In this document: piece by piece, positions 22,523-29,804 of the stretch
How the letters are laid out: every line of letters starts with the position of its first letter
Position numbering within the stretch: the first letter of the stretch is position 1
From: DATAEU01 sp046724395
GTDB lineage: Bacteria > Actinomycetota > UBA4738 > HRBIN12
Assembly: GCA_046724395.1 (NCBI GenBank)
Contig: JBKOWM010000172.1
Coordinates: 1 to 34,948 of the forward strand
Direction of reading: 5' to 3'
Length of the DNA stretch: 34,948 nucleotides
The notes under the pieces: model-generated
Seen by the model: the letters and a program-made list of their open reading frames with translations, nothing else
What the model was told of the DNA's origin: nothing
Database searches by the model: none
Position numbers and translations under genes: made by a program

Positions 22523-24937
22523 GTGGTGGCGACACTGCCGGACGTGAGCAGCCAGACGCGCACACCACATCGGGAGGCCGCGCCACCGGAGCGCCCCGTC
22601 CGTCCGGATACCGCCGCCCGGATCAAGCGGCTGCTGGTCGGACAGCCGCTTCCGACCGCGCGGCTCATCCACGAGCGGCTCGGGAAGCCAACCGCGCTGG
22701 CCGTTTTCGCCAGCGATAACCTCTCGTCCTCCGCCTACGCGACCGAGGAGATCCTTCGCATCCTGCTCCTCGGAGGCTTCGGTACGGCCGTCGGGCTCGG
22801 GTCGTCGGCCTTCTCGAAGGTCGTCCCGATCACGATCGCTCTGCTCACGGTTCTTGCGATCCTACTGTTCTCGTACCGGCAGACGATCAGGGCATACCCG
22901 CAGGCCGGCGGCGCGTACCTCGTTACCAGGGACAACTTCGGCCTGAAGCCCGCGCAGCTGGCCGGCGTCGCATTGCTGACCGACTACATCCTCACCGTCT
23001 CCGTCTCGGTCGCGGCCGGGACGGCGGCGCTCACGTCGATCTACGGGGGCCTCTACCCCTGGCGGGTGCCGATCTCGCTGATCTTCGTCGCCATGCTCGC
23101 CGCCGGAAACCTGCGTGGCGTGCGCGAGTCGGGGCGCATCTTCGCCGCGCCCACGTACTTCTTCCTCGCGATGATGTTCGTGCTCCTGAGCGTGTCGTTC
23201 TTCAAGCTCTTTGCCGGGACGCTACCGGAGCAAGCGTCGCAGTTCCCGCTTCCGCCCGTGAAGTCGTATGTCGGGATCGCGTACGTCTTCGTCGTCATGC
23301 GCGCCTTCGCCTCCGGGGGCGCTGCCGTTACCGGAGTCGAGGCCATCTCCAATGGCGTTCCCGCGTTCAAGCCCCCCGAGTGGAGGAATGCCAGGACGAC
23401 CCTGATGTGGATGGGCACCCTCCTGGGCGCGATGTTCCTCGGTCTATCGATCCTCGCCGCCCACATGCACATCGTCCCCGACCCAGAGGAGAAGGTCACG
23501 GTCAACGCCCAGATCGCGAAGGCGGTCTTCGGGACGTCGGCCGCCGGCGGCACGCTCTTCGCGCTCGTGCAGGTCGCGACGATGCTGATCCTGGTGCTGG
23601 CCGCGAACACGAGCTTCGCGGACTTCCCCCGGCTCGCAAGCTTCCACGCGGCGGATCGGTTCCTGCCGCGACAGCTCACGCGCTACGGCGACCGACTGGT
23701 GTTCTCCAACGGAATCATCGTGCTGGCGCTGCTCGCCGCGCTGTTGTTGGTCCTGTTCTCGGCAAGCGTCACGAGACTGATCCCGCTCTATGCGATCGGC
23801 GTGTTCACGTCGTTCACCTTTTCGCAGGCCGGAATGGCCAAGCGCCATCGGAGGCTTCGCGAGGAGGGGTGGCGTCGAGGTCTTGCCATCAACGGACTCG
23901 GCGCGATCGTGACGGGGATCATGACGGTGATCATCGCCGTCACGAAGTTCAGCCAAGGGGCATACATCATCCTGATCGCCGTGCCGGTGATGCTGTACGG
24001 GCTGCTGAAGGTGAACCGTCACTACGAGGAGGCCGAGCGCGTCCTTCGCGATCCCGGGCGCCGGGGTCCAGTTCGCGACCTGCCGCGGCAGCGCGTCGTG
24101 ATTCCCGTCCACAGGCCCGGTCCCGTCGACATGTTCGCGGTCGCGTACGCCCTTCGGGTCTTCCCGCAAGACGTGCGGCTCGTCCACTTCGCGGATGCGG
24201 GAGCCAGCGTCGAAGACCTGCTTCGTGCGTGGGGCGATCTCGGACAGATTCTCGAGCTTAGGCTGCACGAGCGGCCGATCCCGGATGAGGTCACGAACCT
24301 CGTGCGCGAGGTCCGCTCGGAGTCCGAAGAGGAAGACGTCATCAACGTGATCATCCCGGAGACCGTTCGAGAGGCTCGATGGCGCCACGTGCTCCACAAC
24401 TGGCACGTGCAGCGGATCAAGGCGGCGGTGGCGGCCGAGGCCAACGTGGTCGTTACGAACGTCGCGCACCACGTGGGGTTCGAGGCGCTCGAGCCGGTTT
24501 TCCGTGAGGAAGGCGCTCGTCACGCGATGGAGGGATGGCGGCACGTCGCGGTCGTCCTCGTGTCGGGTGCCCACAACGCCACGGCTCGCAGCCTCAGGTA
24601 CGCGGTCTCGCTACGTGCGGACGAGGTTCATTGCGTGCACGTCCAGGTCGACCAGAAGGCGACGGCGAACGTTCTCGAGGAGTGGGAGGAGGGAAGATTC
24701 GGGTGGCCGCTCGAGATCATCGACTCGCCGTTTCGTCAGATCGCCAAGCCGATCCACGCGTGGGTCCGCGCAGTCCTCGAGGAGCACCCCAAGACGTTCG
24801 TGACGATCGTGATCCCCGAATTCATCGTTCGGAAGCGCTGGCACCGGTTCTTGCACAACCAGACCGCCTTGACCCTCAAGGCGACCTTCCTGTTCGAGCC
24901 ATCTGTGGTCGTATCCTCCGTCCCGTATCGGCTCTGA
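22523..24937 (+). CDS. KimA-family K+/H+ symporter 1, tandem C-terminal cytosolic domains
   Basis: An 804-residue APC-fold transporter. The membrane part (about residues 55-505, 12 helices) matches Bacillus KimA (YdaO) as I recall it: FASDNLSSSAYATEE keeps the ion-site Asp65 and Tyr72 (KimA Asp36, Tyr43). AFPQAGGAYLV-like, YILTVSVSV, FASGGAAVTGVEAISNGVPAF and LYAIGVFTSF blocks are also present. KimA is about 607 residues; here two copies of its cytosolic domain follow (about 520-660 and 671-804), ending in matching blocks LHNW...VVVTNVAHH and LHNQ...VVVSSVPYRL. The 30-residue N-terminal tail is polar. GTG at 22523 is chosen as the first start; GTG at 22541 is possible. Automatic annotation would probably say 'amino acid permease'. 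Potassium uptake is the more likely role. Confidence 0.88.
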   Translation: MVATLPDVSSQTRTPHREAAPPERPVRPDTAARIKRLLVGQPLPTARLIHERLGKPTALAVFASDNLSSSAYATEEILRILLLGGFGTAVGLGSSAFSKVVPITIALLTVLAILLFSYRQTIRAYPQAGGAYLVTRDNFGLKPAQLAGVALLTDYILTVSVSVAAGTAALTSIYGGLYPWRVPISLIFVAMLAAGNLRGVRESGRIFAAPTYFFLAMMFVLLSVSFFKLFAGTLPEQASQFPLPPVKSYVGIAYVFVVMRAFASGGAAVTGVEAISNGVPAFKPPEWRNARTTLMWMGTLLGAMFLGLSILAAHMHIVPDPEEKVTVNAQIAKAVFGTSAAGGTLFALVQVATMLILVLAANTSFADFPRLASFHAADRFLPRQLTRYGDRLVFSNGIIVLALLAALLLVLFSASVTRLIPLYAIGVFTSFTFSQAGMAKRHRRLREEGWRRGLAINGLGAIVTGIMTVIIAVTKFSQGAYIILIAVPVMLYGLLKVNRHYEEAERVLRDPGRRGPVRDLPRQRVVIPVHRPGPVDMFAVAYALRVFPQDVRLVHFADAGASVEDLLRAWGDLGQILELRLHERPIPDEVTNLVREVRSESEEEDVINVIIPETVREARWRHVLHNWHVQRIKAAVAAEANVVVTNVAHHVGFEALEPVFREEGARHAMEGWRHVAVVLVSGAHNATARSLRYAVSLRADEVHCVHVQVDQKATANVLEEWEEGRFGWPLEIIDSPFRQIAKPIHAWVRAVLEEHPKTFVTIVIPEFIVRKRWHRFLHNQTALTLKATFLFEPSVVVSSVPYRL

Positions 24938-24938
24938 C

Positions 24939-25649
24939 TCATTCGCTGGGCGGCTCGTTTCCACGCCACCGATAGCCGAGGCCCGGTTCGGTCACGATGA
25001 AGCGGGGCTTCGCCGCGTTGTCGCCTAGTTTTCGTCTCAGCTGGCGGACGAAGACGCGTAGGTAATGAGCCTCCGTCCCGTACGCGGGTCCCCAGATAGT
25101 CGAGAGCAACCATCGATGGGTCAGCAGCTTGCCGGGGTTACGAGCCAGTGCCTCGAGGAGCCGGTACTCCGTCGGCGTCAGGTGGACGACCGTGCCGTGC
25201 AAGTGAACCAGCTGCCGCGCCAGATCGATCTCCAGGTCGCCCGACCTGATGACGGGGTCTCCGCGATCCTCTGGCTCCGTGCGTCGTTGGACCGCTCGCA
25301 TGCGAGCGAGGAGTTCCGGGATGCCGAACGGTTTGGTCACATAGTCGTCGGCGCCGGCGTCGAGCGCTCTTACCTTCTCGGCCTGATCCTCCCGTACGGA
25401 AATCACGATGATCGGGACGTCCGACCAACCGCGAATGCGCTCGATCACCTGCTGACCGTCGATACCCGGAAGGCCGAGGTCGAGCAGGACGAGATCGATA
25501 CGTGACTCGCCCCGTGACAGGGCATCGAGGGCGGTCTCGCCGTTGGGCGCCGCCGTGACCTCGTACCCGCGCGCGTGGAGGCTCGTGCGAACCGCGCGAA
25601 GGATCTGGGGATCGTCGTCGATGACGAGCACGTGCGCCTCGGACGTCAC
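24939..25649 (-). CDS. KdpE-like response regulator 2
   Basis: A 236-residue OmpR-family regulator, clearly similar to the one at 20205. The acidic pair is Asp11-Asp12, the acceptor Asp57 (LVLLDLGLPGIDG), with Ser in IVISVRE and Lys106 (VTKPFG). The winged helix has LTPTEYRLLEALARNPGKLLTHRWLLSTIWG and ends VTEPGLGYRW. The GTG start overlaps the kinase 2 stop (GTGA, 25646-25649). A longer open frame to 25874 lies inside the kinase gene and is rejected. It is convergent with KimA-like 1: the two stop codons are one base apart (24937 and 24939), leaving no room for separate terminators. The likely targets are the divergent KimA-like genes to its right. Confidence 0.93.
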   Translation of the reverse strand: MTSEAHVLVIDDDPQILRAVRTSLHARGYEVTAAPNGETALDALSRGESRIDLVLLDLGLPGIDGQQVIERIRGWSDVPIIVISVREDQAEKVRALDAGADDYVTKPFGIPELLARMRAVQRRTEPEDRGDPVIRSGDLEIDLARQLVHLHGTVVHLTPTEYRLLEALARNPGKLLTHRWLLSTIWGPAYGTEAHYLRVFVRQLRRKLGDNAAKPRFIVTEPGLGYRWRGNEPPSE

Positions 25650-27058
25650 GTCGCTCCCGGAAACTCCATGGAGACGATCGTGCCACCGCCGGGGTTGGAG
25701 CCGATTCGGATCCGGCCGCCGTGCGCCTCGACGATCGCCTTGGCGATCGCGAGCCCTAGTCCGCTCCCCGTGCTCGCCTCGCCTCGGACGAATGGTTCGA
25801 AGACGCGCTCGCGGTCGGCTTCCGGGATGCCGGGTCCCTGATCCCCGATCCGGACCTCGACGCCGTTGTGCCATCGCGAAGCCGCGATGCTGATTCGCTT
25901 GCCCGGTGGCGTCAGTCGGGCCGCGTTTTCGAGGACGTTCGTGACGGCTTGATCGATCTGCACGACGTCGAGTGGGATCTCCGGGACGTCGTCCCGCACG
26001 ATCAGCACGACCTCATGGTCGCGGAGAATTGGCTCGAGCCGTCCGATGACCCCTTCCAAGACCTCGTCGACCGCAACCGGAACCTTCGCCGGCGTTAGTG
26101 CGCCGGCACGTATTCTGGAGACGTCGAGAAGGTTCCCGACAAGACGGTTCAGCCGCTCCGCCTCCTGCCTGATCGTCTCGAGGAGCTCGCGCTCATCGTC
26201 CTGGGACATCGTTTGGTCGTCATGCAGCAAACTCGTCACTGACGCCGTGATCGATGCGAGCGGCGTTCGAAGGTCGTGTGTCACCGAGGAGAACAGGGCC
26301 GCTCGAGCCCGGTTCGTCTCGGACTCCGTGCGTGCACGCTGCGCCTCCGACGCGAGCTGCATCCCGTCGAGTGCCAGCGCCGTCTGTGTCGCGACGGTCC
26401 TGATGACGCTCCGCTCGTCCGTACCCAGTGGATGGGCCGGGCCGGGGACGACGACGATCCGACCGAGCTCGCGGTCCCGTACGGTCATCGGTACGACATC
26501 CTCCAGACCGCCCCCGTCGTCGTCGGCCCGCTCCTCCACCTCGATCGTGTGCGGCCGAAGCTCGGCGACGATCCGGCAGCTTGCGAGGCCGAACAGCTGC
26601 GTCACCGACTGAGCGAGGCTCCGGAGGACCTCCTCTGTCGCCACGCCGGACAACAGCCGCGTTCCAACGTGCTGGAGCAGGCGTGCCTCGCGCTCGCGCT
26701 GTTCCGCCCTGGCGCGCTGGGCGAGCGCCCGCGACAGTAACGCTCCTACTGTCGCCGATACGGCGAAGAACACGGCGAGCGCCACGAGGTCTTGTGCCTT
26801 GTTGACCGCGAGCGTGTGAAAGGGCGGCGTGAAGAAGAAGTTCAGGGCGAGGAACGAGATCGCCGATGCGGTAAGGCCAGCCCATACGCCACCCGCCGCA
26901 GCGGCGACGACAACGGCGAGGACGTATGCAAGGGCGGCCGTCGCCGTGGAGGGGCGCTCCGGAAGCAGGGCGCCGAGGGTGACGAGACCGGGTGGGAAGA
27001 CAGCCGCGGCTGCGTTCCGCATTGCGCTGGGTCGACGGAACGCGGACCTGAGCGTCAT
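25646..27058 (-). CDS. Short KdpD-like sensor histidine kinase 2
   Basis: A 470-residue paralogue of the kinase at 20945 with the same layout. The DUF4118 membrane domain (about 15-115) has FLALNFFFTPPFHTL. A GAF-like domain covers about 130-240. HisKA has SVTHDLRTPLASI with phospho-His261. The HATPase domain has VTNVLENAARLTP, QGPGIP and GSGLGLAIAKAI. It also lacks the KdpD and USP input domains. The two kinases match in domain boundaries almost residue for residue but differ most in the GAF part, suggesting a duplicated system that now senses different signals. The ATG start is at 27058. It is divergent from the small membrane gene and KimA-like 2 across a region with 11-bp direct repeats. 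Confidence 0.93.
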   Translation of the reverse strand: MTLRSAFRRPSAMRNAAAAVFPPGLVTLGALLPERPSTATAALAYVLAVVVAAAAGGVWAGLTASAISFLALNFFFTPPFHTLAVNKAQDLVALAVFFAVSATVGALLSRALAQRARAEQREREARLLQHVGTRLLSGVATEEVLRSLAQSVTQLFGLASCRIVAELRPHTIEVEERADDDGGGLEDVVPMTVRDRELGRIVVVPGPAHPLGTDERSVIRTVATQTALALDGMQLASEAQRARTESETNRARAALFSSVTHDLRTPLASITASVTSLLHDDQTMSQDDERELLETIRQEAERLNRLVGNLLDVSRIRAGALTPAKVPVAVDEVLEGVIGRLEPILRDHEVVLIVRDDVPEIPLDVVQIDQAVTNVLENAARLTPPGKRISIAASRWHNGVEVRIGDQGPGIPEADRERVFEPFVRGEASTGSGLGLAIAKAIVEAHGGRIRIGSNPGGGTIVSMEFPGAT

Positions 27059-27113
27059 GCACGCACTCCTCGACCTCGGTCGCAGCGTAGCAGCGCCTGG
27101 TCCCCACGAGTCC

Positions 27114-27162
27114 CTTATCGTTCGTTTACGCGCGCCGCCGGCTTCCTTACGTCACCCTTACG
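27114..27162. promoter_or_regulatory. Putative response-regulator operator: two 11-bp-period direct-repeat pairs
   Basis: CCTTACG-TCAC-CCTTACG (27145-27151 and 27156-27162) is a perfect direct repeat with an 11-bp period. A related pair, CTTATCG-TTCG-TTTACGC (27114-27120 and 27125-27131), lies upstream. The TTA cores start at 27115, 27126, 27147 and 27158, so the spacing is 11, 21 and 11 bp, keeping all four on roughly one helix face. This is the geometry of OmpR/PhoB/KdpE-type binding sites. It sits between the kinase 2-regulator 2 operon and the KimA-like 2 operon. Confidence 0.6.
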
Positions 27163-27187
27163 GCTCGGGCGGCACCCTGTAGGCGAG

Positions 27188-27451
27188 ATGCTCGTGATCC
27201 TCGCGTCAGCAGGCTCAGCTCGCACGGACGCCTTCGCGGTCGGTCTCATCGTCGGCATCCTTCTGGGCCTGTTGGCCGGCCCGGTCGTTCGTTCGTTGAT
27301 CGCCCGCCGCGAGTGGCGGGATGCCGCGCGCGAGGCGGCTCTGACCGAGAACCTGATCGAGCTGATCGAGAGGGAGTCGAGGCCTCAGAGTGCCGACGGC
27401 GGCCTTCCCGCATCGAACGCCCAAGCTGAATCATGGCGTCGGTCGCGCTGA
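27188..27451 (+). CDS. Small single-pass membrane protein preceding KimA-like 2
   Basis: A predicted 87-residue protein: a short outside start, one hydrophobic Gly-rich helix (about residues 15-36, TDAFAVGLIVGILLGLLAG), then a charged amphipathic helix (RREWRDAAREAALTENLIELIERE, about 43-65) and a polar tail. It overlaps the first 19 bp of the KimA-like 2 gene, which fits a coupled small subunit. The ribosome site is weak (AGGCGAG adjoining the ATG). No family is recognised. The gene is plausible because it fills the operator-to-transporter gap and has a coherent membrane topology. By position it could be a regulatory peptide of the transporter (inference). Confidence 0.5.
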   Translation: MLVILASAGSARTDAFAVGLIVGILLGLLAGPVVRSLIARREWRDAAREAALTENLIELIERESRPQSADGGLPASNAQAESWRRSR

Positions 27452-29748
27452 AGCGCGTCCTCGTCGGACGCGCACTCGCCACCGAGAAGGCTGAGCACCA
27501 ACTCCTGCCCAAGATCCTGGCGCTGCCGGTCTTCTCGTCTGACCCGCTGTCGTCGAACGCCTACGCGACCGAGGAGATGATGCTCGTCTTGGCCACGGCG
27601 GGTGCGAGTGCGCTTCGCTATCGGGTCCCGATCGCGATCGCCATCGCGACGGTTCTCACGATCGTCGTCGTTTCGTACCGGCAGACCGTGCGTGCGTACC
27701 CACACGGCGGCGGCTCCTACATCGTCGCGGCCGAGAACCTTGGGACGGTCCCGGGCCTCGTCGCCGCCTCTGCACTGCTCAGCGATTACGTCTTGACGGT
27801 GTCCGTGTCGGTCGTCGCCGGTGTGATCGCAATCACATCCGCGGCTCCTTCCCTCGTCGAGCACAAGGTCGCGCTCTCGCTCGGATTCGTGGCCCTGCTC
27901 ACATTGGCGAATCTTCGGGGCGTACGGGAGGCGGGCTCGCTGTTCGCGATCCCCACGTATGGATTCGTCACGATCGTGTACATCATGATTCTTACGGGGA
28001 TCGTCCGGTGTCTCGGAACGTGCCCGCAGGCGCCCACGGCGCACCTGCCGCTCGAGGCGACGACCGCCGTCAGCGTCTTCTTGATTCTGCGCGCCTTCGC
28101 GTCGGGCGCAACGGCGCTAACGGGTGTCGAGGCGATCTCGAACGGAGTGCCCGCGTTCCGACGACCGCAGGCGCGCAACGCGGCCACGACGCTTGCCGTC
28201 ATGGGAGTCGTCACCGTCACCATGTTCCTCGGAATCACCTTCCTGTCCGTCCTGCTGCACGTGCGCGTAGACGAGCACATCGCTGCCACCCACTCGGTGC
28301 TCTCACAGATCGGGGAGACGGTCTTCGGGCGGAACCTGGCCTATTACGCGCTTCAGGCGCTCACGGCGGGAATCCTGGTGCTGGCCGCGAACACTTCGTA
28401 TCAGGACTTCCCGCGCCTGTCGGCGATCCTCGCGCGCGACCGGTTCATGCCATCGCAGTTCCGGAACCTCGGTGACCGGCTCGTGTATTCAAACGGCGTC
28501 ATCGTCCTCGCGGCGCTCGCGGCGATCCTTATCTACATCTTTGATGCCGACCTGACGCGTCTAATCCAATTGTACGTAGTTGGCGTCTTCACTGCGTTTA
28601 CGCTGTCGCAGACGGGGATGGTTCGGCGCTGGCACCGCCTGAAGGAACGTGGCTGGCGACGAAGCATCGTGATCAATGGCATCGGTGCAGTGGCGACGGG
28701 AACGGTGTTGGTCATCGTCGTCATCACGAAATTCGCGCACGGGGCGTGGATCGTGATCTCGGCGATGCCGGTGATCATCGCATTCTTCCTGTTGGTCCAC
28801 CGGCACTACGAGAACCTCGGACGGGTCCTGCGATCGGGCCCGGGCCCCGTCATCTCGAGCGCGCCGATCACGTTCGTCCTGCTGGTCCGCGACCTCGGGC
28901 CGGCTACGTCGAAGGCGATCGGGTATCTGCGCGCGCTCCGGCCGGACGACATCAGGCCGGTTTTCGTCGGCGACCCCGATGATTTCGAGCGAACGGCTCG
29001 CGGGTGGCCGGAGATGGCCCCTCGCATGGGGACGCTGGTTCGCCTGCCGGCGAACGGCGGCGGAGTCCGCGCGGTTCGCGCGTACCTGCGCGACTGCAAG
29101 CGGGAGAACGCCGGAAGGTTCGTCACGGCGGTCGTTCCCGAGGAGCTCCCCGGGCGATCCCTCCTCGCGCTGGTCGGCCGACGGTCGAGGTTCTGGCTCA
29201 AGGCGACGCTGCTCTTCGAGGCCGACATCATCGTGGCGAACGTGCCGTTGCTTCCGGAGGAGCGGGAGCTCCTGCGGCCGCAGCCGTTCTACCGGACAGA
29301 GCCTCGGCGCAACGTGGTCGTCGTGCCGGTGTCGGCCGTGCACTCCGCGACAGCCCGGACGGTCGCGTACGCCATCAGCCTCAACGCCGCGAGCGTGGAG
29401 GCGGTGTTCGTCTCAATGGACCGAGATGAGCAAGAGCGAATCCTCAACGAGTGGGCGGAATGGGGGATGGGAATCCCGCTCTCCATCATCGACGCTCCGT
29501 TCCGCGACCTGACGGAGCCGATCCTCGAGGAGATTCGCAGTTATACGGACGCGCCCGGGACGATCGTGACGGTCGTTCTGACGGAGCTCATCGTCCACCG
29601 GTGGTGGGAGCACCTCCTGCACAACCAGACCGGCTTGTTCCTAAAGCGTCTGCTCCTGTTCGAGCGCAATGTCGTTCTCACGAGCGTTCCGTTCCACGTG
29701 CGGTCGCCCGTCCGCGCTCCGGTGTCGACCGCTCAGTCCTCCCGCTAG
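27433..29748 (+). CDS. KimA-family K+/H+ symporter 2, tandem C-terminal cytosolic domains
   Basis: A 771-residue paralogue. The N-terminus starts directly with the family block LKRVLVGRAL. Asp37 and Tyr44 (VFSSDPLSSNAYATEE) match KimA's K+-site Asp36 and Tyr43. AYPHGGGSYIVAAENLG, YVLTVSVSVVAGV, FASGATALTGVEAISNGVPAF and LYVVGVFTAFTLSQTGM are all kept. Two cytosolic domains follow: about 476-610 (ending LKATLLFEADIIVANVPLL, its LHN motif lost) and 626-760 (LLHNQTGLFLKRLLLFE, intact). The end has a short Pro/Ser tail. The operon probably begins with the small membrane gene and may continue into KimA-like 3. It shares the most sequence with KimA-like 3, including the VGRALAT...EHQLLPK block. Confidence 0.9.
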   Translation: MASVALKRVLVGRALATEKAEHQLLPKILALPVFSSDPLSSNAYATEEMMLVLATAGASALRYRVPIAIAIATVLTIVVVSYRQTVRAYPHGGGSYIVAAENLGTVPGLVAASALLSDYVLTVSVSVVAGVIAITSAAPSLVEHKVALSLGFVALLTLANLRGVREAGSLFAIPTYGFVTIVYIMILTGIVRCLGTCPQAPTAHLPLEATTAVSVFLILRAFASGATALTGVEAISNGVPAFRRPQARNAATTLAVMGVVTVTMFLGITFLSVLLHVRVDEHIAATHSVLSQIGETVFGRNLAYYALQALTAGILVLAANTSYQDFPRLSAILARDRFMPSQFRNLGDRLVYSNGVIVLAALAAILIYIFDADLTRLIQLYVVGVFTAFTLSQTGMVRRWHRLKERGWRRSIVINGIGAVATGTVLVIVVITKFAHGAWIVISAMPVIIAFFLLVHRHYENLGRVLRSGPGPVISSAPITFVLLVRDLGPATSKAIGYLRALRPDDIRPVFVGDPDDFERTARGWPEMAPRMGTLVRLPANGGGVRAVRAYLRDCKRENAGRFVTAVVPEELPGRSLLALVGRRSRFWLKATLLFEADIIVANVPLLPEERELLRPQPFYRTEPRRNVVVVPVSAVHSATARTVAYAISLNAASVEAVFVSMDRDEQERILNEWAEWGMGIPLSIIDAPFRDLTEPILEEIRSYTDAPGTIVTVVLTELIVHRWWEHLLHNQTGLFLKRLLLFERNVVLTSVPFHVRSPVRAPVSTAQSSR

Positions 29749-29758
29749 ACAGGGCGGG

Positions 29759-29774
29759 GGCCGGTCTGCCGGCC
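29759..29774 (+). terminator. Hairpin between KimA-like 2 and 3
   Basis: GGCCGG-TCTG-CCGGCC is a perfect 6-bp stem with a 4-nt loop, 11 bp after the KimA-like 2 stop. It lacks a T-run. It could attenuate read-through or stabilise the upstream mRNA. Confidence 0.35.
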
Positions 29775-29791
29775 GGGCGGTGCGTGCCCCG

Positions 29792-29797
29792 TAGAAT
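29792..29797 (+). promoter_or_regulatory. -10 element TAGAAT placing transcription start at the ATG (leaderless)
   Basis: TAGAAT (TANNNT type) ends exactly 7 nt before the ATG at 29805, and no Shine-Dalgarno precedes that ATG. In Actinomycetota this arrangement usually gives a leaderless mRNA. No -35 is evident, which is common for such promoters. Confidence 0.5.
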
Positions 29798-29804
29798 CCA
29801 CCGG

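Noticed and set aside
20205..27058. Full Kdp system (kdpFABC-DE)
   Set aside because: No KdpA, KdpB or KdpC sequence is present; only DE-like regulators occur.
29451..29804. N-terminal extension of KimA-like 3
   Set aside because: The extension lies in the end of KimA-like 2 in another frame; the family N-terminus and the TAGAAT element fit the ATG at 29805.
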